A DNA stretch of 64,000 bases from Chrysopilus asiliformis (taxonomy: Eukaryota; Arthropoda; Insecta; Diptera; Rhagionidae): NCBI GenBank assembly GCA_964034945.1, contig OZ035962.1, forward strand, positions 28,720,943 through 28,784,942, written 5' to 3'. Positions 44,801-57,345 of this stretch are shown piece after piece. The notes under the pieces were generated by a model that saw only the letters and a program-made list of their open reading frames with translations, searched no databases and was not told the DNA's origin. Positions within the stretch are counted from its first letter, which is position 1; every line of letters begins with the position of its first letter. The position numbers and the translations under genes were made by a program.

Positions 44801-47800
44801 TATATTGTTATGCTTATGCGTATTGCAAGAAAAATTGAGAAGGGGAAATTACTAGTGAATTTGGAGGAAATAATCATCAATTCAAACTGTAATAAATGGA
44901 ATCCATAGATTATAATTCGAATAAACAGAAAAAAATTCTAGTAGGAGCAACTAATACCCAAAACCGGGGTGAAAATTAAATAAAAATATTGTTGTAAGAA
45001 AAAATATTTTAACGAAAGGTATGAAAAAGGGCTCCAAAATATTCTCCCTTTAAAACATCCTACCCTTTGCTTTTTTCTAAAAACTACATCAGATTTAGAA
45101 ACTTTATATATATTAATGGTAATTTTATTCCAGATCGATATTAAGTGTACCTTGAATCTGAATCTGGCCTATAGGAAAATTTATTATACTATATCCTTTT
45201 TCCCTTGGTGGTTATAAGAAAATATTTAGATATGGGTTAATCCTTTCCCAAAGAGTCGTAAGTCGTAGTAATTTTTTTTATCGATCTTAATATAACAAAA
45301 ACCCTGAAATTAGATTGCAATCTTTAGATACTTGTACTGATTGTATATGGGACGGTAATCAAAATAAATCGAGGTGAAATGTTCAGTGTCAGATTGAATT
45401 GCGGCAATATAATTCACTAAATTAAATTCAATGGCGATTTTTTTTGTTAAAAATTGATAACTAAAACATTAAAAATTGATAACTAAAAACTGGTATGGTC
45501 TCCTCCGCGGTTGACATGTGGCCACAAACCTTACAAATGTTGCGATTTATTTATTGTTTGCAATTCATGTAAAATTGAAGGTGCGGGTAGCAGTCAGATA
45601 AGTTATTACGAAATATCGTTTGTGGAGGCCTAATTCTACCATGGAATGTTAAACTCAATAAAAGGAGGGGAATAAAATAGAAGTATTTTCCCTTTCGTTA
45701 AAAATCTCGAGCGGTTTCGAGGAAATCGTAGAAAAGAAATTGCAAATCTCAGCATCAATTGAAACCAGATATTTAAAATGGACTAGAAAATCAATTGGCG
45801 GGTTAACCTGCATTTTTGATCGATTTTTTTCGTAGGGAGGCATACACAGGAAGTGAAAAAATAATCAACTATTTTCATTGCCAGGAGCTTTTTTTACCTT
45901 TTCCAAGTAAACGAAAATTTGCCATTTTTTCAGTATTTTAAGTTCAAGCATTATTAAAATCATGCATGATTCTAACACATAAAATTATTATCTAAACAAA
46001 TCTCAGGCCGTTCAGTCGAAGAATCACAATAAAACCCACTCAGTCTAAAATTTTAAATTTTACGGCAATAAATGTTTTCCCTCACAATAAAATTTCAAAT
46101 TAATGTCCTTCAAAAAAAGGGGGAAATTTAAACACTGAGTTTATATATTACTACGACATTACATACCACCTAAATTATACTTTGAGATCAACTTTTGATT
46201 TGTAAAACATACATTCAAAAAGTACCGTAGAAAATTTTCACATTTCACGCAACTGTTGCGTTTTTTCGTATATTTGGTTGCGAGTTTTCGCGATTTTACT
46301 GCCATTTCACTGGCAAAATGCGATTTAGTGGCTGTTATCTGGAGGAAGGATTTTACAGCCGATTCGTAAATGTGTTGACATCATAATCTGAATAAAAAGG
46401 CGATTTTTTACACATTGTGCAGACGATTTAGACGAGTTTTAGAATTGTTTTTTGGGAATACAAGTATTTTTCGTATTATTTTTCAGTCACACGAAAAATT
46501 TTATCTCGACACAGCAGCATATCGTAGAAATTTCAATACTACGTATGAGTAAATAAAATAAATGTACAAAGTTTAATAAAAATTCTTAGGATATGTAAAT
46601 TTATTTTCTTTCGTTTTAAATTTTTAATTTAAAGGTGATCCTTTGGAAGAAATTGACATCGATGTGTAACGTTTTTTCCATTCTCCTAACATTGACAAAG
46701 CAAAAAAAAGTATTGAAGGACAAATCGTTCTTTTATGATAATTTCCCTTCGTATTGAATGGGTCTAGCCCGGTAGTCACCCTTCGAACACCTTTTTTTTG
46801 CTGAAATGTTTTCCCTAATAAAACGAAATGAGTTTCCTCTCGATTAGCTGGCAAAAAATGATTCAAAGGTATTGCCATTAAATAAGGAGAGAAACAGGAA
46901 GCAGAAGGGAACGTTCGACCTGTTCGAAAAGGTATATATACGAGATTTTCCGAAGAAAACTTTTGTGCTTTAAGATTCAGTAATGTTTTATGGAAAATCC
47001 ATAGCATCCACCGTCACAAAAGTCGTCTACAAGCACACAATAAAATAATGTTGTGTTTACAAAATTACACTAACTGAATTACCTGAATTTTTCATATGTT
47101 TTTATTTCATTCTCCATCCATTCGCCATTACTTTTATGCGCTCAAGTTTAATGCAAACCGATGATATTATTACATATGGAAAATGCTCCTCACAACATGG
47201 AAATAGACAGCAAATAAAAACTGAAGTTCAAGTGTTTGACCACATGCTCGGAAGAGATCACATTAGCAATCAAATCACCTTCTTACGTCGTGTCTTAATG
47301 GCCATAAGAGCATCATGAGTGGAAATGAAGACATCCTTAGAGGACAATAAAAGAATAAGTTAATGTTCCGCCAATGTTTAATGCAGAAACTTCCAACTTA
47401 TGGAGCTTTATTAGGCAATAAAGGCGAATTGTACACATATTCGAATGCTATTCATGTATGAAAGCTGGGAAATTTTATTTCATGTCTGGTATTGCGGGCA
47501 AAGTGCCAAAGAAAATGCACGACATTGTGGAAAATTAACGTAAATGTGTAACAGTTTTTGCAGGAAACAATCGTGGGGTCTAATTTTTTTTACAATTATG
47601 ATAAAAAATTGTGCGACTGGCAACCCTACTCATAACCCTATTTTCGGTGTATGACATTTATCTGCCACTAGATTTTATACCACATAGTGGCAGAAAAATG
47701 CTAGCAGGAAAGGTACGCTTTTGATTTGCGATTAAAAGAAATCCGCTTTCTTCTGCCTTCTCTTCTAAAAAGAGATAAGCTGAAAATTAAACTTAATCGG

Positions 47801-47845
47801 TCAAGTGATTTTCAAAAATGAAGTTAAAAGAAAGAATGTTTTTAT
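41891..47845. other. long gene-poor stretch
   Basis: About 6 kb of AT-rich DNA. A short block near 45560-45640 (AAAATTGAAGGTGCGGGTAGCAG) resembles 10230-10270. Open frames such as 42360-42593 and 46624-47007 (minus) have no recognisable motif, conserved start context or splice partners, and I do not call them. Confidence 0.4.
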
Positions 47846-48345
47846 ACCCGTATGGTGAAACCAACGGTTATACTAACTTTCCCTTACCGTTTGTAACGCC
47901 AAGATCCCGTCATCACACACAAAAATTAATTACACCAGTGTGTTTAGAATGATAAAAATAATTGAATTCTGCATGTCCGTCCGTCCGTCTGTCTATCTGT
48001 CCGTCCGTCTGTCTGTCCGTCTGTCTGTGGCGCGGATTGCGGGCGCACGGATTGAGCTAGAGACTTGAAATTTTGCACAGATTCGTTTTTCGTAAAATGC
48101 GGGGCTAAGTTCGTTAATGGGCAAAAATGGACCATTACGGGGGGTACCCCCCATACGAACGAAAACTTTTTTTGTGAATATCTCAAAAACGGTGAATTTT
48201 ATCAAAAAAGTCCAAGAGCAAAAGTTATTTTTTTTTGACTTCAAACTGGAATTTTGGTACAACTGTTCGAATTTTGATACGAATATCACCATACGGGTCT
48301 CCAATGATTGCCAGATTGGCAATTATAGCTTTTGTTATGTTTTTT
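47846..48345 (-). repeat. ACCCGTATGGTGA dispersed repeat, copy D
   Basis: Minus-strand copy with the same ends (ACCCGTATGGTGAAACCA at 47846 and TATAGCTTTTGTTATGTTTT at 48325-48345), the GGGGGGTACCCCCC block, the CGCGGATTGCGGGCGCAC core and a CCGTCCGTCTGTCTGTC microsatellite. It lacks about 60 bp near the GTTATTT/AAACTGG junction that the other copies have. Confidence 0.75.
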
Positions 48346-51300
48346 TGTTAAGATTTTCCAGTTTTTACTCGATTTTCGCGTTTTTTCTCGGAATCTTTAC
48401 AAGATATCGAAGAATGTGCAAAAACAAGTTATAGCAAAACATTTATACATGTTTTAAAAAACTAGGAAAAATACTTAGGCAAAAAGAATCGGAATCTAAC
48501 TCGTTTTCAACAGCTCCAATTTGAAAACCACTCGACCGATTGAGCTGAAATTTAAGCTCATGTCTTAGAAGCCGTCCATAAAATACGACACTCATTTAAG
48601 GGGAGCAGGGTCTGCGTTTTCCAAACAGAATTAATCCTCATAAAAATTGATGCGACTGTAGTTTTAAATTCCACACAAAAAAAAATTGAGAAAAACATGT
48701 CGTGGAGGGAGAAGAATTCTTATCCCAGAATTTGTATTTTAATGACGATCTCTTTTGTATTTTTCACGAATAATAATTCTCCCCACCATGCCCAAAAATT
48801 AAGCAAAATTTTTTGTCATGCGATTAAAGTCCCCAATTTCATTTCAATGTCAAGAGGTCAAAGAATTCTAAGGCTACGATTTAATTGCTCCGAAGAAATA
48901 AATCTTTTGAAAGCGCTACATATGTTTGGTTTACCGCCCTTTCCATATTGGAGCAATATATTGCACTTGTGTAACAGTTATATGTATTTGGAAAATAAAC
49001 TGGGCAAATCTTTACTAGATAACTTACGACCATATGTAATTTATTGCCATTAATTAGGACACGATGAATTGCTTTAGTCACATACGACAAGGACGACGCG
49101 ACGAGAGACAATTCTAATAGGTAATTACTTTAATTATTTTGGATTTCTATTGCAGATATACATAGAAGAAATATCAGGACATTCGCCTATGTTGTTAATT
49201 CAGAAATTTTGTAAATTTAAATTCGGAAAACTAATTTGACTTTAATTGAATCCATCCGAAAACCATTTGTCCCATATTTTTTTTTAGTTCGTAGACGAGA
49301 AAATCAAATCTATATTGCCTAAACCTAAATGACAAATAATTTGGCCTCGTCAGGTGTTTAATGGGAAATCAAAAATTCACTGTTGAGAAATTTCTATTGA
49401 AGGACTCAAAGGACTTTTAGATATGTAGGTGTAATAAATCACACTCACGTTTTGTTTGTTTCTCTATAAGTAGGCAAAAAGGGACTTTTGGAATTGCGGA
49501 GGCTTTATACTAGTTATTGTGACCACATGTGGAATTTATTATCCTTAATGAGAAAATGAATCAAACTGAAGGTCATGACAGTAACGTTGATAGTTTTATG
49601 TTGATGCCTTTATAAAATTTACTTTAATTCAGGGCTCGTGCATTTTATCGTGCAAATTTCGAAACAAAAATTTTCACCAGAAGCGTTAAAAACATTTCGT
49701 TTCCTCAGCGTTGTGAAACTTAATAATGTTTCATGAATAAAACATTAGAATTTGCAGAAAACTATTTACCAAAAACAAACTTCGCAAATGAAGCATTTAA
49801 TTCGGCTGATTAAAGGCTTGCCATTCTCACTCCCTTCCAAAAAATGTTGCATATCCCCAAAATCCAAAGGGATATCGAATCATGATTTTCACAGGGAAAG
49901 CTAAATTCACATACATTTTTGTGAATCCTTGTTTGCCAGCTTTTCCCTTCGAACGTCTAAGATTATTCGTGTTGGTTGTTGTAGTATAAGAAAAGGATTA
50001 ACAGACACACAATCATTGCAATTTAATTTCGTTGCGGTGGACTGGTGGTGATTTTGGCACAGCATCAGAAATAGGGTGATGAGGGCTATTCGGTTTGAAT
50101 AAGCAAAGAATAAGAAGAAATCATATAAATAAATCGATAGTGGTGCGGGAAACAATTTGAGGTTATAAAAATTTCCTTCATTGCATTTTTTTCTATTTAA
50201 AAGCGTCATTGGTATCAGGATAATGAAAGGGAGTGATTATGTGTTATTTTATTTTATGTATTTCTCGTTTTTGGATTAGTGAAACTTTTTGGAAAAATCT
50301 TAGCAATTTGTTTTCTTTCTAAATATTATAAATTTTCTAAATATTATTTCAAAAATATTTTTTAAAATTTTAAAGACCTTTTCATTTCGTGCAGATTTCT
50401 GAAAACTTTTAAGGGATGTGTTGTAGATGAGAATAACCGCTTCTGCTTATTATAATTATATATTTAGTTGTACCTTTATGATTAGTTTTCAGGGAACCAG
50501 CTGGAGTACGTGTCGTTGGTGTCGATCGTCAACCGGAAAGGAAAAGCACACCGAAAAACAGCCAGCATACAGAGTTGCCAACTCATAACAATTCACATAA
50601 CAGGATGTTTCGTACATGATCTTCATTTTCTAATTTTTAAGAGCTGTATTTTTTACTTTTTTTTAAGTGCTGTTCTTCTCAATTTTTTAAAAATGGGCTT
50701 TTCACAAGGTACGTCATCCTAATTTTAGGTTTTTCAGACTTTCCTTCCTTGTCATACTTTTTGGCGATTTCAATGTGAAGTTTAGTACCGCAGACCCCAT
50801 TTCCGCATCCCTGCGGAGTGTGACTATTTTAAGGAACAGTCTTACAATTTTCAAACAAAAAAAAACAGTTGTAACCAGCACAAAACTCTCCTCTGCAATA
50901 TTTAGTTTCGGAAAAAATATGCGAAAAATAATATTTTTTCAAGTATCCCGAGAACCGTTAAAGATACGTAAAAACAATTTAAGGAAAAAATTCAGGAAAT
51001 TTTATATTCTTTTAATTTGGTTATATACATTTTTTCATAATAGTGCAAAGTTTCCGAGAAATTTTCAAAAAACTTAATTTTTTTGAAATATGTTGAGAAC
51101 TGTTAGAGATACCGAAAACCATTAAAGCAAAAAATGTAGAAAATTTTGTATCCTTTAAATTTTGTTATATTCATATTTTCTCAAAAGTGCTTAGCTTGAA
51201 GTGGAAATATTGCTCCAAACTTCTTTTTATTTATTTATATATTCTTATATTAATTATTTGAAACACCATTGAAATTAAATTATATTTGTTTAATGATTTT

Positions 51301-51492
51301 CAATTCAATTAAAACAAAATATACTTCTCAGTTTGAAATCACAATTACTAATGATAAAATTTTTAATAAATTTTGACACGTTTACCTGATGGAATACTTA
51401 AATTATTTTAAAATTTACAGTTAGAAAATTTACAGTTGAAATTTTAAAATTATTAAAATCAAAATTTACAGTGTATTAAACTGCCGCCACAA
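48346..51492. other. gene-poor stretch with a repeat tail
   Basis: 48517-48612 repeats the CCACTCGACCGATTGAGCTG and GTCCATAAAATACGACACTC blocks found at 465-620; an inverted TACCGCAGACCCCATTT relative is near 50787. Otherwise AT-rich DNA without coding signal. Confidence 0.4.
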
Positions 51493-51700
51493 GCTTTCGA
51501 GAAATTTTCAAAAAACTGTATTTTTTTAAAGACATTGTATGGAAGGTACCCGTTATAGCTACCATTACTTTTCCAAAAGTCGCTAGAGAACTACGATTTT
51601 TGTAAAACTTCTACAGAATTTCAAGTCGCTAGGTCAACGTGTTTTCGAGTTATTCAAGATAAGTAAAACGGACACACCGTCAGACCGATAGACACATGCA
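51493..51700 (+). repeat. dispersed repeat fragment, pair of 11050-11216
   Basis: GAGAAATTTTCAAAAAACTG, CCCGTTATAGCTACCATTAC, AATTTCAAGTCGCTAGGTC and CGAGTTATTCAAGATAAG match 11050-11216 in order. Ends in ACGGACACACCGTCAGACC, a tail-like run as seen on other repeats here. Confidence 0.55.
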
Positions 51701-53934
51701 GGGACATCCTCTTTCACTCTTTTTGAGGTATTTTCATTAAAAGGCAGAAAAAAAGATTTTTGCGAACTAATGGTTTTTCGAAAAAAAAGTTAAAAGAATA
51801 TTTATTGTGTAATTGTGCAGAAATATAGATTTCAAGTGGTTTTCAGATAAGATATTTTTACTTTTTCAGAAATACAGAAAATTGTATCTGGTAATTACCA
51901 GAGTGACTTTTCTACACATGATTTTTCAAAAGTTTTTTTTTTTAAATTCTAATATCACAAAATTTTAATGTTTTTTCGTATATGTTACCCACAGAAACAT
52001 CTCAAATTTAATTCGATCAGGACTCAAAAGCTGCAAGGACAACACAAGTGTAGCCGCAAAAGAAATCCAGTGATAATAAATACCATTACTTTACCTACAA
52101 GAAAACCTACTTAGCAGAAACCACTATAAAGTGTTTTGGGGGCAATATAATCTTCTTAGTGCTCGAATTTTCCTCACTCCATAGATATTCTGGCAAAGCA
52201 TAAAGAAATAGAGGTCGATTCCAGTACCACTAAAGGAATAAAATTACCCGATTGGGCGTAACGAAACAACAGTGACCAAATAAAACATGGTATAGCCCTG
52301 CAAAAAAGGTAAGAAAGTAAACTACAAGAACCAGGATAACATAACATTTGTGGGAAGGATCCAATTAAAACTCTTTAATTAGACATTAGCAAGAATTCTC
52401 GAGTGGCCTCTCACGTAAAATTTAAGATGCAAATAAAACTTTGCAAGGACGTCAGCATATCTGAGTCTTTAAATCTGGGGTGACATCTCAAGATATTCAT
52501 GTAAGTGTCGAGTATATTAAAAGACGAGTGCCCGTTTGAATGTTTGAAGGATATCCGGTGAATGCGAAGAATGATGAAAATCGATAGGAATTTAAATGCT
52601 TTTTATAGCTCTTTTGTGATTTTTTTTTCACTCTATTGTACTTTTGGCAATAAAACTGAAATCAAAATCTAAAGATTGCGATGGATTTATGGGTGATTCC
52701 TTACGGATATCCAGGATATTGGTGTCGTGTGTATACGGGAAACAAGTTCGATTCCATGATAGCCGACGAACGTGACGTAAAACACCAAATCGCTTTTACA
52801 AATAACATAAAGCGGAACTTTGATTGCGACAAGACGTATGGCGACGGTTGACACCGAAAAAATGTACCTTTTGTTGAAAATTCCAACAATTTAAAATTAT
52901 TTTCGATAAAATCCTTGCGAATAACGACTCCCTTGGATTTTCAGAATATAGGGGGGTTTTGCTTGAATGGAATTCTCTTAACTTTATTTCTTTTTAAATG
53001 TTTTTTAATCCCATAGTCAATTCCAAACAGTGCAAAAAAGGTGAACAATTCCAGGAGTGAATTAGTGCGTTTGATAAGAAACTCAATGATTTTAAACCTA
53101 ACTGATTTCAAGTTTAAAGTATGTAAAATGCACCCGTAGGAATAAACCAGGGATAAAGAAAAGGGGGTTCCAAGAAAAAAGAGTGAATAAAATGGGAAAC
53201 TTTCATATTACACACGGGGAAAATGAAAAATGATATCCTTTGGATTGCATTGAGTCTTGACGATCAGTTCTAAGGACAGAGACGACATAGACGTTGTAGA
53301 AAAAATGCCCATCGTATGTGAAATGGAGTCTAGTCAAGCGATAATAGAATAAAATTTCAGAATGAAGCTATGATTTATACGAATTCCGATGACCCCTCAT
53401 TTATTATGCATTGAACTGAAATCGCATGGAAAATTCGCTTAAAGAAGTTCATTTCTCACACGAAAAGGTATCAAAAGTGTATCATTTGCACGATTGAGTG
53501 AGTTTTCCTTTTGCTTCATCTGATAGTCATCTTTCGATGGAATTTGAATGCATGGAATTGAAAGGATATGATCCTTCAGATGGCACGGAGCGGATATATG
53601 GAATTTAAACTTGTATGCTAATGTTCGTAATCAGTAAATATATACTGAGCGGTATATCTACGTCGTTGTGTAGATAAAAAAAGAAAATTGTTTAAAAATA
53701 TAGTGGCACGAAAATCACGACTAAAAATAAATTGATTGGGGGGTTCTGCAGACAGTGTTTTAAATTGGATTCGCTGCGAATTCTTAGAATTTATACAGAG
53801 CTGTCCAAAAAATACGTAACACATTTGGTGTCTGTAGCGTTTATAGTACTTGTAACGGCGATTTTTAAGTATTAACTTATATTATTGTTTTCATCGATGG
53901 GTAATGGTCTATTGCAGATCCAGTCCTGGTGAAG
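51701..53934. other. gene-poor stretch
   Basis: AT-rich DNA without recognisable genes. A fragment at 53797-53825 (GCTGTCCAAAAAATACGTAAC) resembles the repeat at 465-620. Confidence 0.4.
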
Positions 53935-54190
53935 TGATATTGACACAGTTTGCTCCATTTGGTAAATTGTTCTCCAAGGAAAGTTTTCGTCCACCAAAAT
54001 CTACCCTGCCCCTTACCAATAAACCCCTCTCCTGCTATCTCCTGAACCATTGCAGAAATTTTAACGCGGTTTTCGCCATTGGATAGATCGTCTACGGAGC
54101 AAACTTTTGGCTTGCTAATATCGATCCGTTACCTCTCCTGTTAATTCTTGAATGGCTGAAGCAAATTTTACACCATTTTCGCCATTAACC
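53935..54190 (+). repeat. dispersed repeat fragment, two imperfect units
   Basis: CCTCTCCTGCTATCTCCTGAA plus TTTTAACGCGGTTTTCGCCAT near 54026-54080, then CCTCTCCTGTTAATTCTTGAA plus ACACCATTTTCGCCATTAA about 105 bp on. Same family as 8360-8470 and the inverse of 41590-41890. Confidence 0.5.
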
Positions 54191-54253
54191 TAAGGACAGT
54201 TTTCGTTCACTATCCAATGGAAAATAGAATTTAAGCCCGTCATATGACGGGTA

Positions 54254-54406
54254 ATCGCAATCTTGGTAGGAATACCGTACGATCACAGGTGACTGTCGAT
54301 TCGACGACTTTTCAATGTTATCGCCTTACGTGAAGCGATCATCTTGAAAAGTCGTCGAATCGACAGACATCTATGACCTTACGGAGTTCCTACTAAGATT
54401 ACGGTT
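54254..54406. mobile_element. hairpin MITE, about 65-bp arms
   Basis: AATCTTGGTAGGAA, GTGACTGTCGATTCGACGAC and TTTTCAATGTTATCGC on the left are matched inversely by GCGATCATCTTGAAAA, GTCGTCGAATCGACAGACAT and GGAGTTCCTACTAAGATT. The short loop contains TTACGTGAA. It ends 5 bp before the next TTAA element. Confidence 0.75.
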
Positions 54407-54410
54407 CCTC

Positions 54411-54649
54411 TTAACCCTCTAACCGGAAGATTTCCGAAAAAAATTCACCAAAATATGACCTTCAACTTGCGACAGACCGTAACCAAGACAACGTACAGGG
54501 CTAATTTTTTTCCAGCATGTAAAGCGATAACTTACAAAAGTCAGTGTAACACGTTCCGGCGATTTCCGACGATTAAAATTGTTACCCGTTATAAACAAGC
54601 GAATTCCCTGAAGCCCGCCTTAAGGCGGGCATTCCGGCTAGAGGGTTAA
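54411..54649. mobile_element. piggyBac-like MITE (TTAA-flanked)
   Basis: TTAACCCTCTAACCGGAA at the left and TTCCGGCTAGAGGGTTAA at the right: 17 of 18 matching, TTAA at both borders, 239 bp. Near the right end there is an additional small palindrome (GCCCGCCTTAAGGCGGGC). The 64-codon frame inside is not a gene. Confidence 0.8.
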
Positions 54650-54997
54650 TAACGAGCTTTAATTCTAGTATACAAATATTCGCGGACAAGTATGATGAAA
54701 AACCTAAAATTAGCATAAAATATTTTATGGAAAGTCCGTTATTAAAAACATATGTGTAAGAATTTATTCATCTACACAAGCTTTTGAATGAAAATTTATT
54801 GGAAATGTAATTAATCTGTTGTTATTAAAAAAAAATATTTTACTCTGAATTTCGAGAAAAAAAAAATCAAAATAAAAAGACCAAATCGAGTTTCTTAATA
54901 ATTACGTAATAAAATGTTATCACAATTCTCATTGAACTTTTAAAGTATACGCAGATGAGCTGAAATTAATTCACATTGAATTCTATGTCATGTCAAT

Positions 54998-55034
54998 TAT
55001 AAAAATGTGATCAGTCGCAGAAAAAGTCTCAGTT
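54998..55034 (+). promoter_or_regulatory. core promoter: TATA box and TCAGTT initiator
   Basis: TATAAAAA at 54998-55005 and TCAGTT at 55029-55034. If the A of TCAGTT (55031) is +1, the TATA box starts at -33, the standard arthropod spacing. It lies about 80 bp before the ATG of the secreted-protein gene, which strongly supports that gene. Confidence 0.75.
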
Positions 55035-55111
55035 TAAAAAGACAAGATATTTTAAGTAATTTAACCATCAATAAGAAGTGGTTGTAATACGAATTTTTAC
55101 TTTTAAAATTT

Positions 55112-55642
55112 ATGATAAAAATGGCATTCAAATGGATAATAATTTTACACATTCTGTGTTTTTTGAATATTTGTGAACTACGGATCTTAAATGGGCTAAA
55201 TGCTAATGCCGTGTTAGAATTGTTGCCGTTAACCGAACTAAGCAGAGAAAAATGGATCTATAATGGAGCCCGAGTTCCAGATGGGTGTTTGGGCCACTTT
55301 CGGTGCAAAATTTGTGTTCAGAAATTATGCTATCGATGGAGTTTAATTAAGATAAAATGCGAGACATCACCCACCGAGTATCCTGAGAATAGTTATGCAA
55401 TTTATGTTGAAGATTCTGATCAAGAAGCGAGCACTCCTGCTGTAACAACAACAACGCCAGCCATAATAACTGATTCTGTGCCAGTTTACACCGCATCAAC
55501 TTCGAGTCAAGGATCGCCAGAATCGCCAAGCGACATCTTGCGGGAAACTCATCAAATAACTCAAATTCTACATGTAATTGATGTGCCATGCTTCCCAGAT
55601 ATGGTGCCGGATAGAAATGGAGATTGTCGTGAAATTTGGTGA
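55112..55642 (+). CDS. small secreted cysteine-containing protein, unknown function
   Basis: 176 residues, intronless. Two starts are possible: MIKMAFKW at 55112 or the second ATG at 55121, which has the better context (AAAATGG). A signal peptide covers about the first 22 residues (WIIILHILCFLNIC). The mature part has a five-cysteine segment (residues 59-85; CLGHFRCKICVQKLCYRW), then a Thr/Ser-rich mucin-like linker (residues 105-140), then a conserved-looking tail with PCFPDMVPDRNGDCREIW. Short extracellular insect proteins ending in a C-x-P-x(3)-P-D-x(2)-G-x-C-R motif are known, without a settled function. Promoter and AATAAA signal are present, so this is a compact complete gene. Confidence 0.75.
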   Translation: MIKMAFKWIIILHILCFLNICELRILNGLNANAVLELLPLTELSREKWIYNGARVPDGCLGHFRCKICVQKLCYRWSLIKIKCETSPTEYPENSYAIYVEDSDQEASTPAVTTTTPAIITDSVPVYTASTSSQGSPESPSDILRETHQITQILHVIDVPCFPDMVPDRNGDCREIW

Positions 55643-55719
55643 AACTTGGTGTTTAATATTTATTATATTAGATATTTTTGTGTAATTAGTTAGAACAGAA
55701 GTTACATCTGTTAGGGTTA

Positions 55720-55725
55720 AATAAA
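55720..55725 (+). terminator. polyadenylation signal AATAAA
   Basis: AATAAA 78 bp after the stop of the secreted-protein gene, followed by further AATAAA-like words at 55727 and 55737. Confidence 0.5.
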
Positions 55726-56139
55726 AATAAATCGTGAATAAATTGATAAATAGATCTGAAGCTTCTTTAATTAACAAAAATAAAATATTTTTATGGAATA
55801 AAAAGAAACGTTTTTCACAAATCAATAAAAATCTTGTTAATTTTTTGTTCAAATCTTTAACAACCTTCGATAAATTTAATAAACTTTAATTTGCATATTT
55901 TCTTATTTCTTATTAAAAGAAAAAAATTTACACATCATAAATCTATTCCGTCTTATCAACTCTTATCAAATTTTCCGATTTTTGGATGTTTTTTCAACTG
56001 AAAGAATTGAAAGAAATTAGCTTATCTATCTTAACATTGAAATTCATGTTATTACTAGCAGACCCTTCGTTGGCAGCTAAAAGTTTTTTGTATAAATTTT
56101 AGAATGCCAAAAAACCATAAATAAAAAGTTTTGGGAAAA

Positions 56140-56965
56140 AATGTTATCCTTACAGGACCTTCCGTTTCGAATTTTGAAATTCCAACTCCAGATTCGTGAT
56201 AAGCAACCCTGAAAACCTCCCAAAGCCTGTTTTTGCGAGCAAAAATTGGAAAAAGGACATTTGCATTATCCTTACAAAAAAACCCCATAATGGCAATTTT
56301 TCCGGAGAAAAATGGGAAGAAGGATATTTGCGTTATCCTTACAGGACCTTCCGTTTCGAATTTTGCAAATCTAATACCGGATTCGTGATCAGTGATCCCA
56401 AAAACCCCCTTATGCCGATTTTTCCGGGGAAAACGGGAAAAAGGATATTTATCCTTACAGGATCTTTGGTTTCGAATTTTGAAAATCTAATATCGGATTC
56501 GTGATCAGCGATCCCAAACATAATGCCAATCTTTCCGGGGATATATTTGCCTTATCCTTACAGGACCTTCCGTTTCGAATTTTGAAATTCCAACACCGGA
56601 TTCGTGATCAGCGACCCCAAAAACCCCATAATGGCAATTTTTCCGGAGAAAAATGGGAAAAAGGATATTTGCGTTATCCTTACAGGACCTTCCGTTTCGA
56701 ATTTTGAAATTCCAACACCGGATTCGTGATCAGCGACCCCAAAAACCCCATAATGGCAATTTTTCCGGAGAAAAATGGGAAAAAGGATATTTGCGTTATC
56801 CTTACAGGACCTTCCGTTTCGAATTTTGAAATTCCAACACCGGATTCGTGATCAGCGACCCCAAAAACCCCATAATGGCAATTTTTCCGGAGAAAAATGG
56901 GAAAAAGGATATTTGCGTTATCCTTACAGGACCTTCCGTTTCAAATTTTAAAATCTAACATAGCT
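56140..56965 (+). repeat. tandem array of a diverged 122-bp unit, about seven units
   Basis: The marker TGGCAATTTTTCCGGAGAAA starts at 56632, 56754 and 56876, exactly 122 bases apart; older units at 56160-56630 have lost or gained bases. Each unit carries GTTATCCTTACAGGACCTTC, as in the array at 20130-20745, plus GATTCGTGATCAGCGACCCC. The three right-hand units are almost identical, the left ones decayed. Open frames on both strands come from the repeat. Confidence 0.9.
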
Positions 56966-57074
56966 AAGAACCTGCTTCTGGCAACGCAGATCATTTTGCT
57001 ATAGATTATTATTGATTAGTAAAAATCCAAAATGACGTCTGCCTTTCGCCACACTTATATGTATATACTTTTTA

Positions 57075-57345
57075 GTCTTTCAGATAACCTTACAGAATCG
57101 GATTCATATACCCCAAAAAACCACAGTCGAGTTTTTTTCCGGAAAATTTGATGAAAAAGATAATCACGTTATCCTTACAGGAGCTTTCGTTATCCGTTCA
57201 AGCACAAAGTAGTGAAAATATTGTATTGTCACCGGAGTTACTTCAGATCAATCGTATGCGTGGAAGGGGGTCAAAATTAGATTACAAAATTTGACCCTGA
57301 CAGAGAGACAGACATAAAAGCTATTGTAGCTAAATAAAATCTCCT
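57075..57345 (+). repeat. tail of the 122-bp repeat element, with a partial unit
   Basis: One diverged unit (TTTTTTTCCGGAAAATTTGA, ATAATCACGTTATCCTTACAG) of the type seen at 20130, then AAGTAGTGAAAATATTGTATT, GGGGGTCAAAATTAGATTAC, CAGAGAGACAGACAT and GTAGCTAAATAAAATC. This matches 20746-20925 in order. Confidence 0.7.

Noticed and set aside
46624..47007. 127-codon minus-strand frame
   Set aside because: No recognisable motif; start and composition look random.
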